Source of the DNA: Chitinophagaceae bacterium
GTDB lineage: Bacteria; Bacteroidota; Bacteroidia; Chitinophagales; Chitinophagaceae
Length of the DNA: 64,000 nucleotides
Assembly: GCA_024508725.1 (NCBI GenBank)
Contig: JANINS010000003.1
Coordinates: 1 to 64,000 of the forward strand
Direction of reading: 5' to 3'
The position numbers and the translations under genes are program-made. Position 1 is the stretch's first letter. Each line of letters begins with the position of its first letter. Below the pieces are notes generated by a model. That model saw only the letters and a program-made list of their open reading frames with translations. It made no database searches and was not told the origin of the DNA. Positions 28,801 through 35,863 of this stretch are shown here, in pieces.

Positions 28801-29061
28801 CGCCCGATACTAATGACATCATTTGCATTTATCGCTGGCTTGATTCCACTTGTATTTGCAACCGGACCCGGTGCAATTGGTAACAGAACCATCGGCTCTG
28901 CAGCAGCAGGTGGTATGTTAATCGGAACGATCTGCGGCATCATACTCATCCCGGGTTTGTATTACCTGTTTGCAAGAATGTCTGAGAAACACAATATCGT
29001 AGATAACGAAGATGAAAATCCTTTAACTGAAGAAATCGATCATAATGTTGAACGCATCTAA
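25888..29061 (+). CDS. RND multidrug efflux transporter, HAE1 family (AcrB/MexB-like)
   Basis: 1057 residues, full family length. Twelve predicted membrane helices with two large periplasmic loops. Motifs seen: the N-terminal FIHRPVLSIVISLIITLLGV, QLPVTQFPSISPP, and the proton-relay helix 4 motif LALVLAIGIVVDNAIVVVEA with the paired Asp of DD-type pumps in part replaced (VVDN). The second half has LLGKNAVLIVEFA and RFRPILMTSFAFIAGLIPL. It exports hydrophobic and amphiphilic compounds using the proton gradient. The downstream channel gene begins inside its last 17 bases, pointing to translational coupling. No regulator gene is adjacent. Confidence 0.95.
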   Translation: MFKRFIHRPVLSIVISLIITLLGVLAITQLPVTQFPSISPPKVNITAEYPGANGELMIKSVVIPLERAINGVPGMKYIASDAGNDGTCSIQVVFNLGTDPNLASVNIQNRVASVINKLPPIVVREGVKITREESNMLMYVNLYSKDKNLDEKFLFNYADINLLSELKRVDGVGVADILGNREYAMRIWLKPDRMLAYKISADEVLKALDEQSLEASPGKTGESSGKRSQAFEYVLKYPGRYNSKEGYENVILRSSANGEILRLKDVAEIEFGSSYYDLYSKLNGRPSAAIMIKQSYGSNASQVIKNIKAKLEEIKSTSFPKGMDYEISYDVSKFLDASMEKVIHTLVEAFVLVGLVVFLFLGDWRSTLIPAIAVPVSLVGTFVFMQYFGITLNLITLFALVLAIGIVVDNAIVVVEAVHAKMEEKNLSPTLATEEAMHEISGAIIAITLVMAAVFIPVAFMSGPVGIFYRQFSITMSTSIILSGVVALTLTPALCAAMLKNTHGKPKKKTWMNRMLIGFNTWFNGLSDKYKNILSYIVNRRLITLVSLVAFCIGIWYFNGNLPTGFIPNEDQGMFYAIIQTPPGSTLERTDQVSTELQRIASGIEDIKSVSSLAGFEILSEGTGANSGTCLINLKSWDERKHSVTEIIEELEDKAKNIKGATIEFFPPPAVPGYGAAGGFELRLLDKAGSGDYKKMETVSHDFVNELNKNKGLSSVFTFYSASFPQYMLHIDNDIAQQKGVTIDNAMNTLSTLVGSNYETSFIKFDRQYKVMVQALPQYRALPEDILKLYVKNDKGEMVPFSSFMTIEKVYGLSEITRHNMYNASEISGSAAPGYSSGSALATIAEAAKKLPRGFGIDWAGISKDEVSRGNEAMYIFLICLAFVYLLLAAQYESFVLPFPVILSLPAGIFGAFLFLKLLGLENNIYAQVAMVMLIGLLGKNAVLIVEFAVQKHRGGSSVFKAAVEGAAVRFRPILMTSFAFIAGLIPLVFATGPGAIGNRTIGSAAAGGMLIGTICGIILIPGLYYLFARMSEKHNIVDNEDENPLTEEIDHNVERI

Positions 29062-30481
29062 ATTTAAATACTTCATCATTGCACTGGCAACTATGTGTTA
29101 CGGTGCATGCAAAGTTCCTGACGCAATCAAAGCAAATGCGAATCTGCAAACGCCTGCAATGTACAATGGATCACAAGACACCATCTCAATTGCTGCCACT
29201 CCGTGGAAACGCTTTTTTACTGATCAGAATCTTGTAACGCTTATCGATACAGCACTGGATCATAACCAGGAATTGTTGATCACATTACAGGATATCGAGA
29301 TCGAAAGAAGTGAGATCAGGTTAAGAAAGGGTATGTTATTACCATCTGTACAATACAGAGCAGGTATGGGAGTTGATAAAGTAGGCAGATATACAAGTCC
29401 CGGAGCCGGTGATGCATCGACTGAGATCACACCAGGCAAAGAAGTTCCTGAGATCCTGCCGGATTATTTATTGGGTGTTTATGCCAATTGGGAAGTAGAT
29501 ATCTGGAAAAAATTACGAACCGCCAACAAGGCTGCAATCACAAGATACTTGGCAAGTGTTGAAGGAAGAAAGTTCGTGATCACTAATCTTGTTGCAGAGA
29601 TCGCCAACTCTTATTACGAATTACAGGCTTTGGATAATCAACTGGATATTGTAAGGCAATCCATCCAGTTGCAACAACAGGCATTGGAAGTATTGAAGGT
29701 GCAGAAGGAAGCTGCAAGAGCAACAGAACTGGCAGTGAAAAAGTTTGAAGCCGAAGTGCTCAACTCACAGGCAAGAGAATATGAGATCATGCAGGAGATA
29801 CAGTTGAGAGAAAATGCGATCAACTTTTTGTCAGGAAGATTTCCTCAACCAATTGTAAGAGATAAAAATTCTTTTATGACCAGTTCTCTTGCACAAATAA
29901 AAACCGGAGTACCTTCTCAGTTACTCGCTAATCGTCCTGATATCAGGCAGGCAGAATTGCAACTGTCTGCTGCAAAACTCGATGTTACGGTAGCAAGAGC
30001 TGAGTTTTATCCTTCATTCGATATTTCTGCCTCGCTGGGTTTCCAGGCTTTTCAACCAAGATACCTGGTAAAGTTTCCTGAATCTGTTTTAATGAGCCTG
30101 GCTGGTGATCTTGCAGGGCCGTTGATCAATAAGAATGCAATAGCAGCAGAATTCAATAAAGCCAATGCCCGTCAATTGCAGGCAATGTATAACTATGAAC
30201 GTTCGATATTGAACGGATATATTGAAGTGTCTACGGAATTATCTAACATCAATAACTTACAGCAACGTTTCAACCTGAAAGAAAAAGAAGTACAAGCACT
30301 TGTTCGTTCAATAGATATTTCGAACGACTTGTTTAAATCTGCAAGGGCTGATTACATGGAAATATTGATGACGCAAAGAGATGCATTGGAATCTAAACTT
30401 GAATTGATCGAAACCAAAAAGCAACAGTTCAATTCCATTACAAACTTATATCGATCTCTTGGAGGAGGCTGGTACCAGTGA
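29045..30481 (+). CDS. Outer membrane efflux channel lipoprotein (TolC/OprM family)
   Basis: 478 residues. Lipobox CYGAC (Cys22). Two OEP repeats: the first from LVTLIDTALDHNQELLITLQ, the second from LLANRPDIRQAELQLSAAKL, with the RPD motif and VARAEFYPSFDISASLG typical of NodT/OprM-type channels. It forms the trimeric outer-membrane exit duct for the RND pump. Its ATG at 29045 overlaps the pump gene by 17 bp, and a strong terminator follows the stop by 6 bp, closing the efflux operon. Confidence 0.93.
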   Translation: MLNASKFKYFIIALATMCYGACKVPDAIKANANLQTPAMYNGSQDTISIAATPWKRFFTDQNLVTLIDTALDHNQELLITLQDIEIERSEIRLRKGMLLPSVQYRAGMGVDKVGRYTSPGAGDASTEITPGKEVPEILPDYLLGVYANWEVDIWKKLRTANKAAITRYLASVEGRKFVITNLVAEIANSYYELQALDNQLDIVRQSIQLQQQALEVLKVQKEAARATELAVKKFEAEVLNSQAREYEIMQEIQLRENAINFLSGRFPQPIVRDKNSFMTSSLAQIKTGVPSQLLANRPDIRQAELQLSAAKLDVTVARAEFYPSFDISASLGFQAFQPRYLVKFPESVLMSLAGDLAGPLINKNAIAAEFNKANARQLQAMYNYERSILNGYIEVSTELSNINNLQQRFNLKEKEVQALVRSIDISNDLFKSARADYMEILMTQRDALESKLELIETKKQQFNSITNLYRSLGGGWYQ

Positions 30482-30486
30482 GTGTA

Positions 30487-30510
30487 AAGGCTGCTTCGGC
30501 AGCCTTTTTT
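30487..30510 (+). terminator. Rho-independent terminator of the RND efflux operon
   Basis: AAGGCTGC-TTCG-GCAGCC followed by TTTTTT: a 6-bp GC-rich stem with a stable TTCG tetraloop and a T-run, directly after the channel gene. Confidence 0.93.
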
Positions 30511-30573
30511 GCTTGTATGCAGCATTACCATCATCATGGCAACATTTTCGCTGCTCAATCATAAAAAGCAGCT

Positions 30574-31527
30574 ATGCAGGCAACTGATAAGCATACCAAC
30601 CTCGACATATTCACTGTCGCTCCACAGGTTTTTGGAATGAAAGACACTTTCGTGAACATCTACATGATCGCTAATAAAAAAGCACCGGAAGAATGGGTGT
30701 TGATAGATGCAGGATTGAAATGGAGTCATAAGAAAATAAAGAAAATGGCTGCTATGATCTTTGGGGCTGATAGTAAGCCACAATGCATTATTCTTACGCA
30801 TGGACATTTTGATCATATTGGTTCAGTACAATCTTTAGCTGAGGAATGGGATGTTCCTGTATTTGCACATTTTCTTGAACGACCATATTTAACAGGAAGA
30901 TCAAGCTACCCTCCACCCGATTCAACTGTAGGTGGTGGTATGATGGCAAGCCTGGCTTTCCTGTATCCCAAAAAACCGATCGACATTACAAATCACTTAC
31001 ACATTTTACCTGATAATGGTTTGATCCCGAACCTGCCGGATTGGAAATACATCCACACTCCTGGACATGCTCCGGGACATATTAGTTTATACCGTGAAGA
31101 AGATGGTGTGTTGATTGCCGGTGATGCATTTGTAACAACGAAGCAGGAATCTGTTTTGAGTGTGATGTCGCAGAAAAGAGAACTGAGCGGACCACCAAAA
31201 TATTTTACTACTGATTGGGATGCTGCATTTCGTTCAGTAAAAGTGCTGGCTGATCTGGAACCTTCTGTTGTTGCAACAGGCCATGGTAAACCAATGAGCG
31301 GACCAACCATGTTAGATGATCTGCATCGGTTGGTAGATGAATTCGACCAGGTTTCAAAACCAGCAAAAGGAAGATATGTAAATGAACCTGCTTTGTCTAA
31401 CGAAGAAGGAACATTCTATATTCCTGACGCAGTACCGATGCCTGCCAAACAAATTGCAGCCTATGCATTGGTGGGTGTGTTGATCGCTTCTACTTTCTTT
31501 ATGTTGCAGCGTAAGCAGCGATCCTGA
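30574..31527 (+). CDS. Metallo-beta-lactamase-fold hydrolase with C-terminal membrane anchor
   Basis: 317 residues. Zinc-binding motif THGHFDHIG (about 70-78), then HTPGHAPGHIS, GDAF and ATGHG, the full set of MBL-fold metal ligands. There is no signal peptide, but residues about 291-310 form a single hydrophobic helix (QIAAYALVGVLIASTFFML) followed by basic RKQRS, so it is a tail-anchored or C-terminally membrane-bound cytoplasmic protein (inference). It belongs to the broad glyoxalase II-like group; the substrate is unknown. It follows the efflux terminator, so it has its own promoter. Confidence 0.85.
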   Translation: MQATDKHTNLDIFTVAPQVFGMKDTFVNIYMIANKKAPEEWVLIDAGLKWSHKKIKKMAAMIFGADSKPQCIILTHGHFDHIGSVQSLAEEWDVPVFAHFLERPYLTGRSSYPPPDSTVGGGMMASLAFLYPKKPIDITNHLHILPDNGLIPNLPDWKYIHTPGHAPGHISLYREEDGVLIAGDAFVTTKQESVLSVMSQKRELSGPPKYFTTDWDAAFRSVKVLADLEPSVVATGHGKPMSGPTMLDDLHRLVDEFDQVSKPAKGRYVNEPALSNEEGTFYIPDAVPMPAKQIAAYALVGVLIASTFFMLQRKQRS

Positions 31528-31554
31528 AGTTAGTTGGTGAAAATAGATACCTCA

Positions 31555-31612
31555 GTACAAGAGTCACGCTAAAGACGTGATAAATGCGACGCAACGAAGT
31601 TTAATCGGAGTT
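31555..31612 (-). repeat. Dispersed intergenic repeat, copy 1 (split by a 21-bp insert)
   Basis: Read on the minus strand it holds the outer half AACTCCGATTAAAC and CGTTGCGTCGC, then a 21-bp interruption containing CACG/CGTG arms, then ACTCTTGTAC. The same outer bases flank the copy at 61210, so this is a diverged full copy. It lies between the convergent MBL and M1 peptidase genes. Confidence 0.65.
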
Positions 31613-31631
31613 GGTGGCCTCGGGCTCATAA

Positions 31632-31656
31632 TAAAAATCCCGCCTCAGCGGGATTC
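31632..31656 (-). terminator. Terminator of the M1 peptidase gene (probably bidirectional)
   Basis: Hairpin ATCCCGC/GCGGGAT with a 4-nt loop, followed on the minus strand by TTTTT and on the plus strand by TCTCTTTT, between two convergent genes. The same stem sequence is reused in the terminator at 38990. Confidence 0.88.
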
Positions 31657-31660
31657 TCTT

Positions 31661-33592
31661 TTAATCAGGTATGATCAACACTCGTCTGTCAACATCTGCC
31701 ATTCTTCCGGTTGGATCGATCTCTACACTCTTCAGATCTTTCAAACTTCTCGTGGTTTCAAAAATATATTCGGGATGTGTCCATCTCCATTCTTCATGTA
31801 CAAATCTTGGCGTGGCATCTTCTGCAGCTTTCGCACCATACATCAGGTTCAATGGAATATAGTGCAACTCTTTCGAACCATCTTTAAAAGTGAGCATTAC
31901 ATCAACCGGCATTGGCATTTTGCCTACTCTTTTCAATGTCACCTGCAACTTTCCATTCGCTTCATTGATGTTACTCACGGTATAATCAATGGCTTTGGTT
32001 GAGTTTACCCAGTATTCTTTATACCAGTCAAGCTCCATTCCACTCACTTTTTCTGCAACCCTGATAAAATCATCCGGCGTGGGATGTTTGAATTTCCATT
32101 GATCATAATAAGCCAGCATAATACTGTCTCTCACTTTTTCACCAACAATATAACCCAGCTGACCTAAGAACACTGATCCTTTTCTGTATGATGCATTAGA
32201 ATAGGCGTAATTGGTATTGTAATGATCGGCATGTGTGGTCATTGGTTCTTCATATGGACTTTTCTGCAAAGCATAATAAGCCTTATAACTACTGCTGTGG
32301 ATCTTTGGAATAGCGATTGCTTCATCTGCCAGCGCTTTGTTATTTGCAGTTCGTATAGAATCATTAATATATGGTGATTGATTCGCCCAATTTTTCAGGT
32401 AATAACCTGTAACCTGGTTCTCTGCAAACTCTGCAAATCCTTCGTCCATCCATGGGTAGAGGCTTTCATTTGTTCCAAATAACTGTTGATACCAACTGTG
32501 CATCCACTCGTGTATCGCTGTTCCCAAACTTCCTTCTTCCATTAATGTAGCCATCGGGTATTCCATTCCGCCATCACCACCTTGAATAAAAGAATATACC
32601 GGCCACGGATATTTACCAAACTTTTTCTCGATGAATGGAAGCACTTTCTCTGCCATCCACAACACATTCTTCCAGGCACTGTCTTCTTTAGCATTCTTAG
32701 GTTGATAAATGATACGCAGAACAAGATCTTTTCTCACTTGTTTCCATTCATGCACATAATCAGGATCGGCAGCAAAAACAAAATCATGAATGTTATTGCC
32801 AATAAAATTCCAGGTAATGGTATTACCTGTTGGCTTTGCAGGTTTCAACCCCGGAGTTGAATAACCAAATCCTATTGCATTCGGATTCTGCAATACACCT
32901 GTTGCAGCTACCATATAATTTTTATCGATGGTGATCTTCACATTGTAATCACCCCATACACCATAAAATTCTCTTGCGATATAAGGATTGGGGTTCCATC
33001 CATTTACATCGTACTCACTCATCTTAGGATACCATTGGCTCATGCTGTAACGAATACCGTCTTTATTATCCCTTCCGGCCCTCCTGATCTGCAAAGGAAC
33101 CTGGGCTTCGAAGTCAACAACAAAAGTTGATTTGCTCTTCGGAAGTATCGGCTTATCTAATATCACTTCAAGTATAGTCTCATGAACTTTTGTTTGGAGT
33201 TCTTTTCCGTTCAACGTGATCTTCTTCACTCGTTGATAACCGATCTCGTTCGGCTTTAATTTACCGATGGTGTCTTTAACACGAGCATCCCAATCTAAAA
33301 TTGGGTTACCTTTTTTGTCCTGGCGGGTTGCCAATTTTCCCAACTCCTGGCTGCGAACATCCATGCTGCTGTTTGGTTGAAATGCATTCCAATACAAATG
33401 GAAGAATACTCTTTTCAATGTATCAGGAGAATTATTCCAATACTCTATATTCTCCTTACCGGTGATCATGTTGGTATTCACATCAATATTTACATCGATG
33501 TTGTATTTGATTTTTTGCTGCCACCTGTCAGACTGAGCCGATGAAAAATTTGCAATGAAAAGCAGGAGAAAAAAAGAAATATATTTTTTCAT
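31661..33592 (-). CDS. M1 family zinc metallopeptidase
   Basis: 643 residues from the ATG at 33592, where the signal peptide starts (MKKYISFFLLLFIANFSSAQ). A longer in-frame reading to 33664 runs through the dispersed repeat at 33627 and is rejected. The zinc site is HEWMH (His361, Glu362, His365) with Glu384 in WMDEGFAEF, 18 residues later, and the substrate-binding GGMEYPM motif (341-347) replaces GAMEN. The N-terminal beta-saddle covers about 22-220. It is an exported aminopeptidase-like enzyme of the M1 group common in Bacteroidota; the physiological substrate is unknown. It has its own terminator. Confidence 0.92.
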   Translation of the reverse strand: MKKYISFFLLLFIANFSSAQSDRWQQKIKYNIDVNIDVNTNMITGKENIEYWNNSPDTLKRVFFHLYWNAFQPNSSMDVRSQELGKLATRQDKKGNPILDWDARVKDTIGKLKPNEIGYQRVKKITLNGKELQTKVHETILEVILDKPILPKSKSTFVVDFEAQVPLQIRRAGRDNKDGIRYSMSQWYPKMSEYDVNGWNPNPYIAREFYGVWGDYNVKITIDKNYMVAATGVLQNPNAIGFGYSTPGLKPAKPTGNTITWNFIGNNIHDFVFAADPDYVHEWKQVRKDLVLRIIYQPKNAKEDSAWKNVLWMAEKVLPFIEKKFGKYPWPVYSFIQGGDGGMEYPMATLMEEGSLGTAIHEWMHSWYQQLFGTNESLYPWMDEGFAEFAENQVTGYYLKNWANQSPYINDSIRTANNKALADEAIAIPKIHSSSYKAYYALQKSPYEEPMTTHADHYNTNYAYSNASYRKGSVFLGQLGYIVGEKVRDSIMLAYYDQWKFKHPTPDDFIRVAEKVSGMELDWYKEYWVNSTKAIDYTVSNINEANGKLQVTLKRVGKMPMPVDVMLTFKDGSKELHYIPLNLMYGAKAAEDATPRFVHEEWRWTHPEYIFETTRSLKDLKSVEIDPTGRMADVDRRVLIIPD

Positions 33593-33626
33593 TTTGGAAC
33601 TGGCTTTTGTATTACGATTGAGCATT

Positions 33627-33647
33627 CGTTGCGTCGCACTCTTGTAC
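33627..33647 (+). repeat. Dispersed intergenic repeat, copy 2
   Basis: Contains GTTGCGTCGCACTCTTGTAC preceded by ATTC, identical over this core to the copy at 61210. It lies 35 bp upstream of the M1 peptidase start, between it and rsmI. Confidence 0.75.
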
Positions 33648-33716
33648 AGTTGTACTTCTTTCAACTTTGACCTGCAATGTTAATGATTGTGCACTGTAAA
33701 GATGTTAAGGATCGCT

Positions 33717-34382
33717 TTAATCCTTTCCGGCAACTACGATTACTATTTCTCCTTTAACAGACTTTTGCTTAAAATGTTCACAAACGTCATGTAAAGAACC
33801 TCTCTTATTCTCTTCGAACATTTTAGTGAGTTCACGGCTGACGCTGCATTGCCTTTCTGCTCCGAAGTATTGAATAAACTCTTCCAGTGTTTTTATCAAA
33901 CGAACCGGGCTTTCATAGAAGATCATGGTTCTTTCCTCTTCAGCAAGCTGCTTCATCAATGTTTGTCGGCCTTTTTTCAAAGGAAGAAATCCCTCAAACA
34001 CAAAGCGATTAGAAGGAATGCCACTGTTCACCAATGCAGGAACAAAAGCGGTAGCACCTGGTAAAGATTCTACCTTCACATCAGCTTTTATACAAGCCCT
34101 CACCAATAAAAATGCAGGATCAGAAATCCCGGGAGTACCGGCATCGGTGATCAAAGCCATTGTTTTACCGGCCTGTAATTGTTGTACGAGATGATCAACA
34201 ATTTTATGTTCATTGTGCTGGTGATAAGGTGTAAGTGGTTTTTGAATATTATAATGCTGTAACAGCCTGGAAGAAGTTCGTGTATCCTCACACAAGATCA
34301 CATCAACAGACTGCAACACTTCTATCGAACGAAGTGTGATATCTTTTAAATTACCAAGCGGGGTTGGAACAAGATAGAGCAT
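33717..34382 (-). CDS. rsmI: 16S rRNA (cytidine(1402)-2'-O)-methyltransferase
   Basis: 221 residues, slightly short because the C-terminal extension of some homologues is missing. Tetrapyrrole-methylase fold with the RsmI signatures LVPTPLGNLKDITLRSIEVL, CEDTRTSSRLLQHY, LITDAGTPGISDP and FYESPVRL, SAM-binding at the domain interface. It methylates C1402 of 16S rRNA in the decoding centre. It lies downstream of purS across a 68-bp repeat-rich spacer. Confidence 0.95.
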   Translation of the reverse strand: MLYLVPTPLGNLKDITLRSIEVLQSVDVILCEDTRTSSRLLQHYNIQKPLTPYHQHNEHKIVDHLVQQLQAGKTMALITDAGTPGISDPAFLLVRACIKADVKVESLPGATAFVPALVNSGIPSNRFVFEGFLPLKKGRQTLMKQLAEEERTMIFYESPVRLIKTLEEFIQYFGAERQCSVSRELTKMFEENKRGSLHDVCEHFKQKSVKGEIVIVVAGKD

Positions 34383-34450
34383 GAAGTCAGAAGTATGATG
34401 TATGAAGTAAGAACAGAAGCATCTGACCTCCGACTTCTTACTTCTTACTT
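34383..34450. repeat. Low-complexity GAAGTAAGAA/TTCTTACTTC spacer
   Basis: The whole 68-bp gap between purS and rsmI is built from words such as GAAGTCAGAAG, GAAGTAAGAA and their complement TTCTTACTTC, so it can fold into an imperfect stem. This is intergenic repeat material that may act as an mRNA processing or attenuation structure (inference). Confidence 0.55.
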
Positions 34451-34699
34451 CTAGTTAACCATTTCAATTTCGTAAAACTCCATTACAGGATTAGCAAGCA
34501 GTTTTTTACTTGCTTCTTCCGCCAATTGTTTTGCTTCATCTTCTGATGCGGCATCTACCTGTAAAGTGATGTGTTTTCCGATTCTTACATCGGCAACTTT
34601 ATCAATGCCCAGGTTTTTTAATCCACCCAACACTGCTTTTCCCTGTGGATCGAGCAGGTCTTTTAAAGGCATCACTTTTATCTGTACATTATAAGTCAT
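34451..34699 (-). CDS. purS: Phosphoribosylformylglycinamidine synthase subunit PurS
   Basis: 82 residues, the family's normal size. Sequence runs MTYNVQIKVMPLKDLLDPQG, GKAVLGGLKNLGIDKVADVR and EDEAKQLAEEASKKLLANPV, a small alpha/beta PurS fold. It is the small partner that links PurL and PurQ in purine synthesis. Its ATG lies inside the end of pssA (11-bp overlap), so translation is probably coupled; purL and purQ are not in the window. Confidence 0.93.
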   Translation of the reverse strand: MTYNVQIKVMPLKDLLDPQGKAVLGGLKNLGIDKVADVRIGKHITLQVDAASEDEAKQLAEEASKKLLANPVMEFYEIEMVN

Positions 34700-35510
34700 G
34701 ATTCTTTTGTTTATAAACGAGTGAGATAATTACGTAAGCGATAAATGTAACAGGCACGGCCAGCCAACCTAATAATATTCCTGTAACAACTGCAATAATT
34801 GCAAGGATGATAAATGGCATTAGTTTTTTTACGGAAGCATTTTTAAACTTCAATGCAAGCATTGGCAAAGTGGAAACCATCAGGTAGCTGACGATCACGA
34901 TCACAGCATACCAGAACCATTCGTTCGACAACATTTTGATCGCCGTTGCATTATCACTGTACCAGTAGATCAAAGGAAAAGATGCGATCAATAATCCTGC
35001 TGCAGGTATTGGGACACCTTTAAAGCCGTATGATTGTTCGGCATCGATATTGAACCGACCCAAACGATAAGCACCGGCACATGGAATAATAAAAGCAGGT
35101 AACAACCATAACATCGAAACATCTAATCCGTCTTCATGCTGTGCCCAACTCCAGCGTAAGAACTGGTAAACGATCATTCCGGGTGCAACGCCAAAACTCA
35201 CAACATCAGCCAAAGAATCCAACTGTGCACCTAATGCAGATGAAGCTTTCAAGAGCCTTGCAACGAATCCATCCAAAAAATCGATCACTGCAGCAATACC
35301 TATAAATACCGAAGCCCAATACCAATTCTCCGGCACAACTACTAACTGCAATCCTGTTTCGGCATCAACAGTAGTCGTTAAGCCAGGTTGCAATACAGCC
35401 ACAATAGCCATGCAGCCGAATAACAAGTTGAGTAATGTAAATAAATTGGGGACGACTGACAACAGTCCACCGTTAACCGACTGAACCTTATTATTTGTTT
35501 GTTGCATCAT
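34689..35510 (-). CDS. pssA: CDP-diacylglycerol-serine O-phosphatidyltransferase
   Basis: 273 residues from the ATG at 35510; a further two codons upstream would use TTG. The CDP-alcohol phosphotransferase motif is DGFVARLLKASSALGAQ followed by LDSLAD, fitting DGxxAR-x8-GxxxDxxxD, with PNLFTLLNLLFGCMAIVAVL before it. About eight membrane helices. It makes phosphatidylserine, the precursor of phosphatidylethanolamine, in the inner membrane. Its start overlaps the end of the four-helix protein gene by about 20 bp. Confidence 0.93.
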   Translation of the reverse strand: MMQQTNNKVQSVNGGLLSVVPNLFTLLNLLFGCMAIVAVLQPGLTTTVDAETGLQLVVVPENWYWASVFIGIAAVIDFLDGFVARLLKASSALGAQLDSLADVVSFGVAPGMIVYQFLRWSWAQHEDGLDVSMLWLLPAFIIPCAGAYRLGRFNIDAEQSYGFKGVPIPAAGLLIASFPLIYWYSDNATAIKMLSNEWFWYAVIVIVSYLMVSTLPMLALKFKNASVKKLMPFIILAIIAVVTGILLGWLAVPVTFIAYVIISLVYKQKNHDL

Positions 35511-35862
35511 CTCCAAGGGATTTTATCAAAGCCTGAATCATTGCAATCAGCTTCTCATATTTGTTATACTTTTCTGTAAAAACACTTTCATTTATGAAGC
35601 CCCTTTGTTTTGCAAGATAAAAACATGCAATCACTTCAAGTGCTGATCTATTTGCAATAATCAAAAAACGACGGAATTCAGCATTTGTATGTAACGTTGA
35701 ACCTTCAGCAATATTAAGAACAACTGAGTCTGCAGCTCGTTTAACCTGACTGGTTAAAATAAATAATTCATCTTTAGGAAAACTTTTTACCATTTCTGAC
35801 ACTTCTCCTGATAACTCCAATGCGAAGGTCCAGATCTTCAGTTTCTCAAACTTGAACGGCAT
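35491..35862 (-). CDS. Four-helix bundle protein of the 23S rRNA intervening-sequence (IVP/S23) family
   Basis: 123 residues. The pattern FEKLKIWTFALELSGEVSEM, FPKDELFILTSQVKRAADSV, NIAEGSTLHTNAEFRRFLII and SALEVIACFYLAKQRGFI is the S23/IVP four-helix family. Members were first found inside 23S rRNA insertions, but many, as here, are free-standing; the function is unknown. It sits between aminopeptidase P (1 bp away) and pssA (overlapping) in what looks like one operon. Confidence 0.9.
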   Translation of the reverse strand: MPFKFEKLKIWTFALELSGEVSEMVKSFPKDELFILTSQVKRAADSVVLNIAEGSTLHTNAEFRRFLIIANRSALEVIACFYLAKQRGFINESVFTEKYNKYEKLIAMIQALIKSLGDDATNK

Positions 35863-35863
35863 C

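Noticed and set aside
33593-33664. N-terminal extension of the M1 peptidase reading frame
   Set aside because: The added residues are encoded by the dispersed repeat at 33627; the signal peptide starts at the ATG at 33592.
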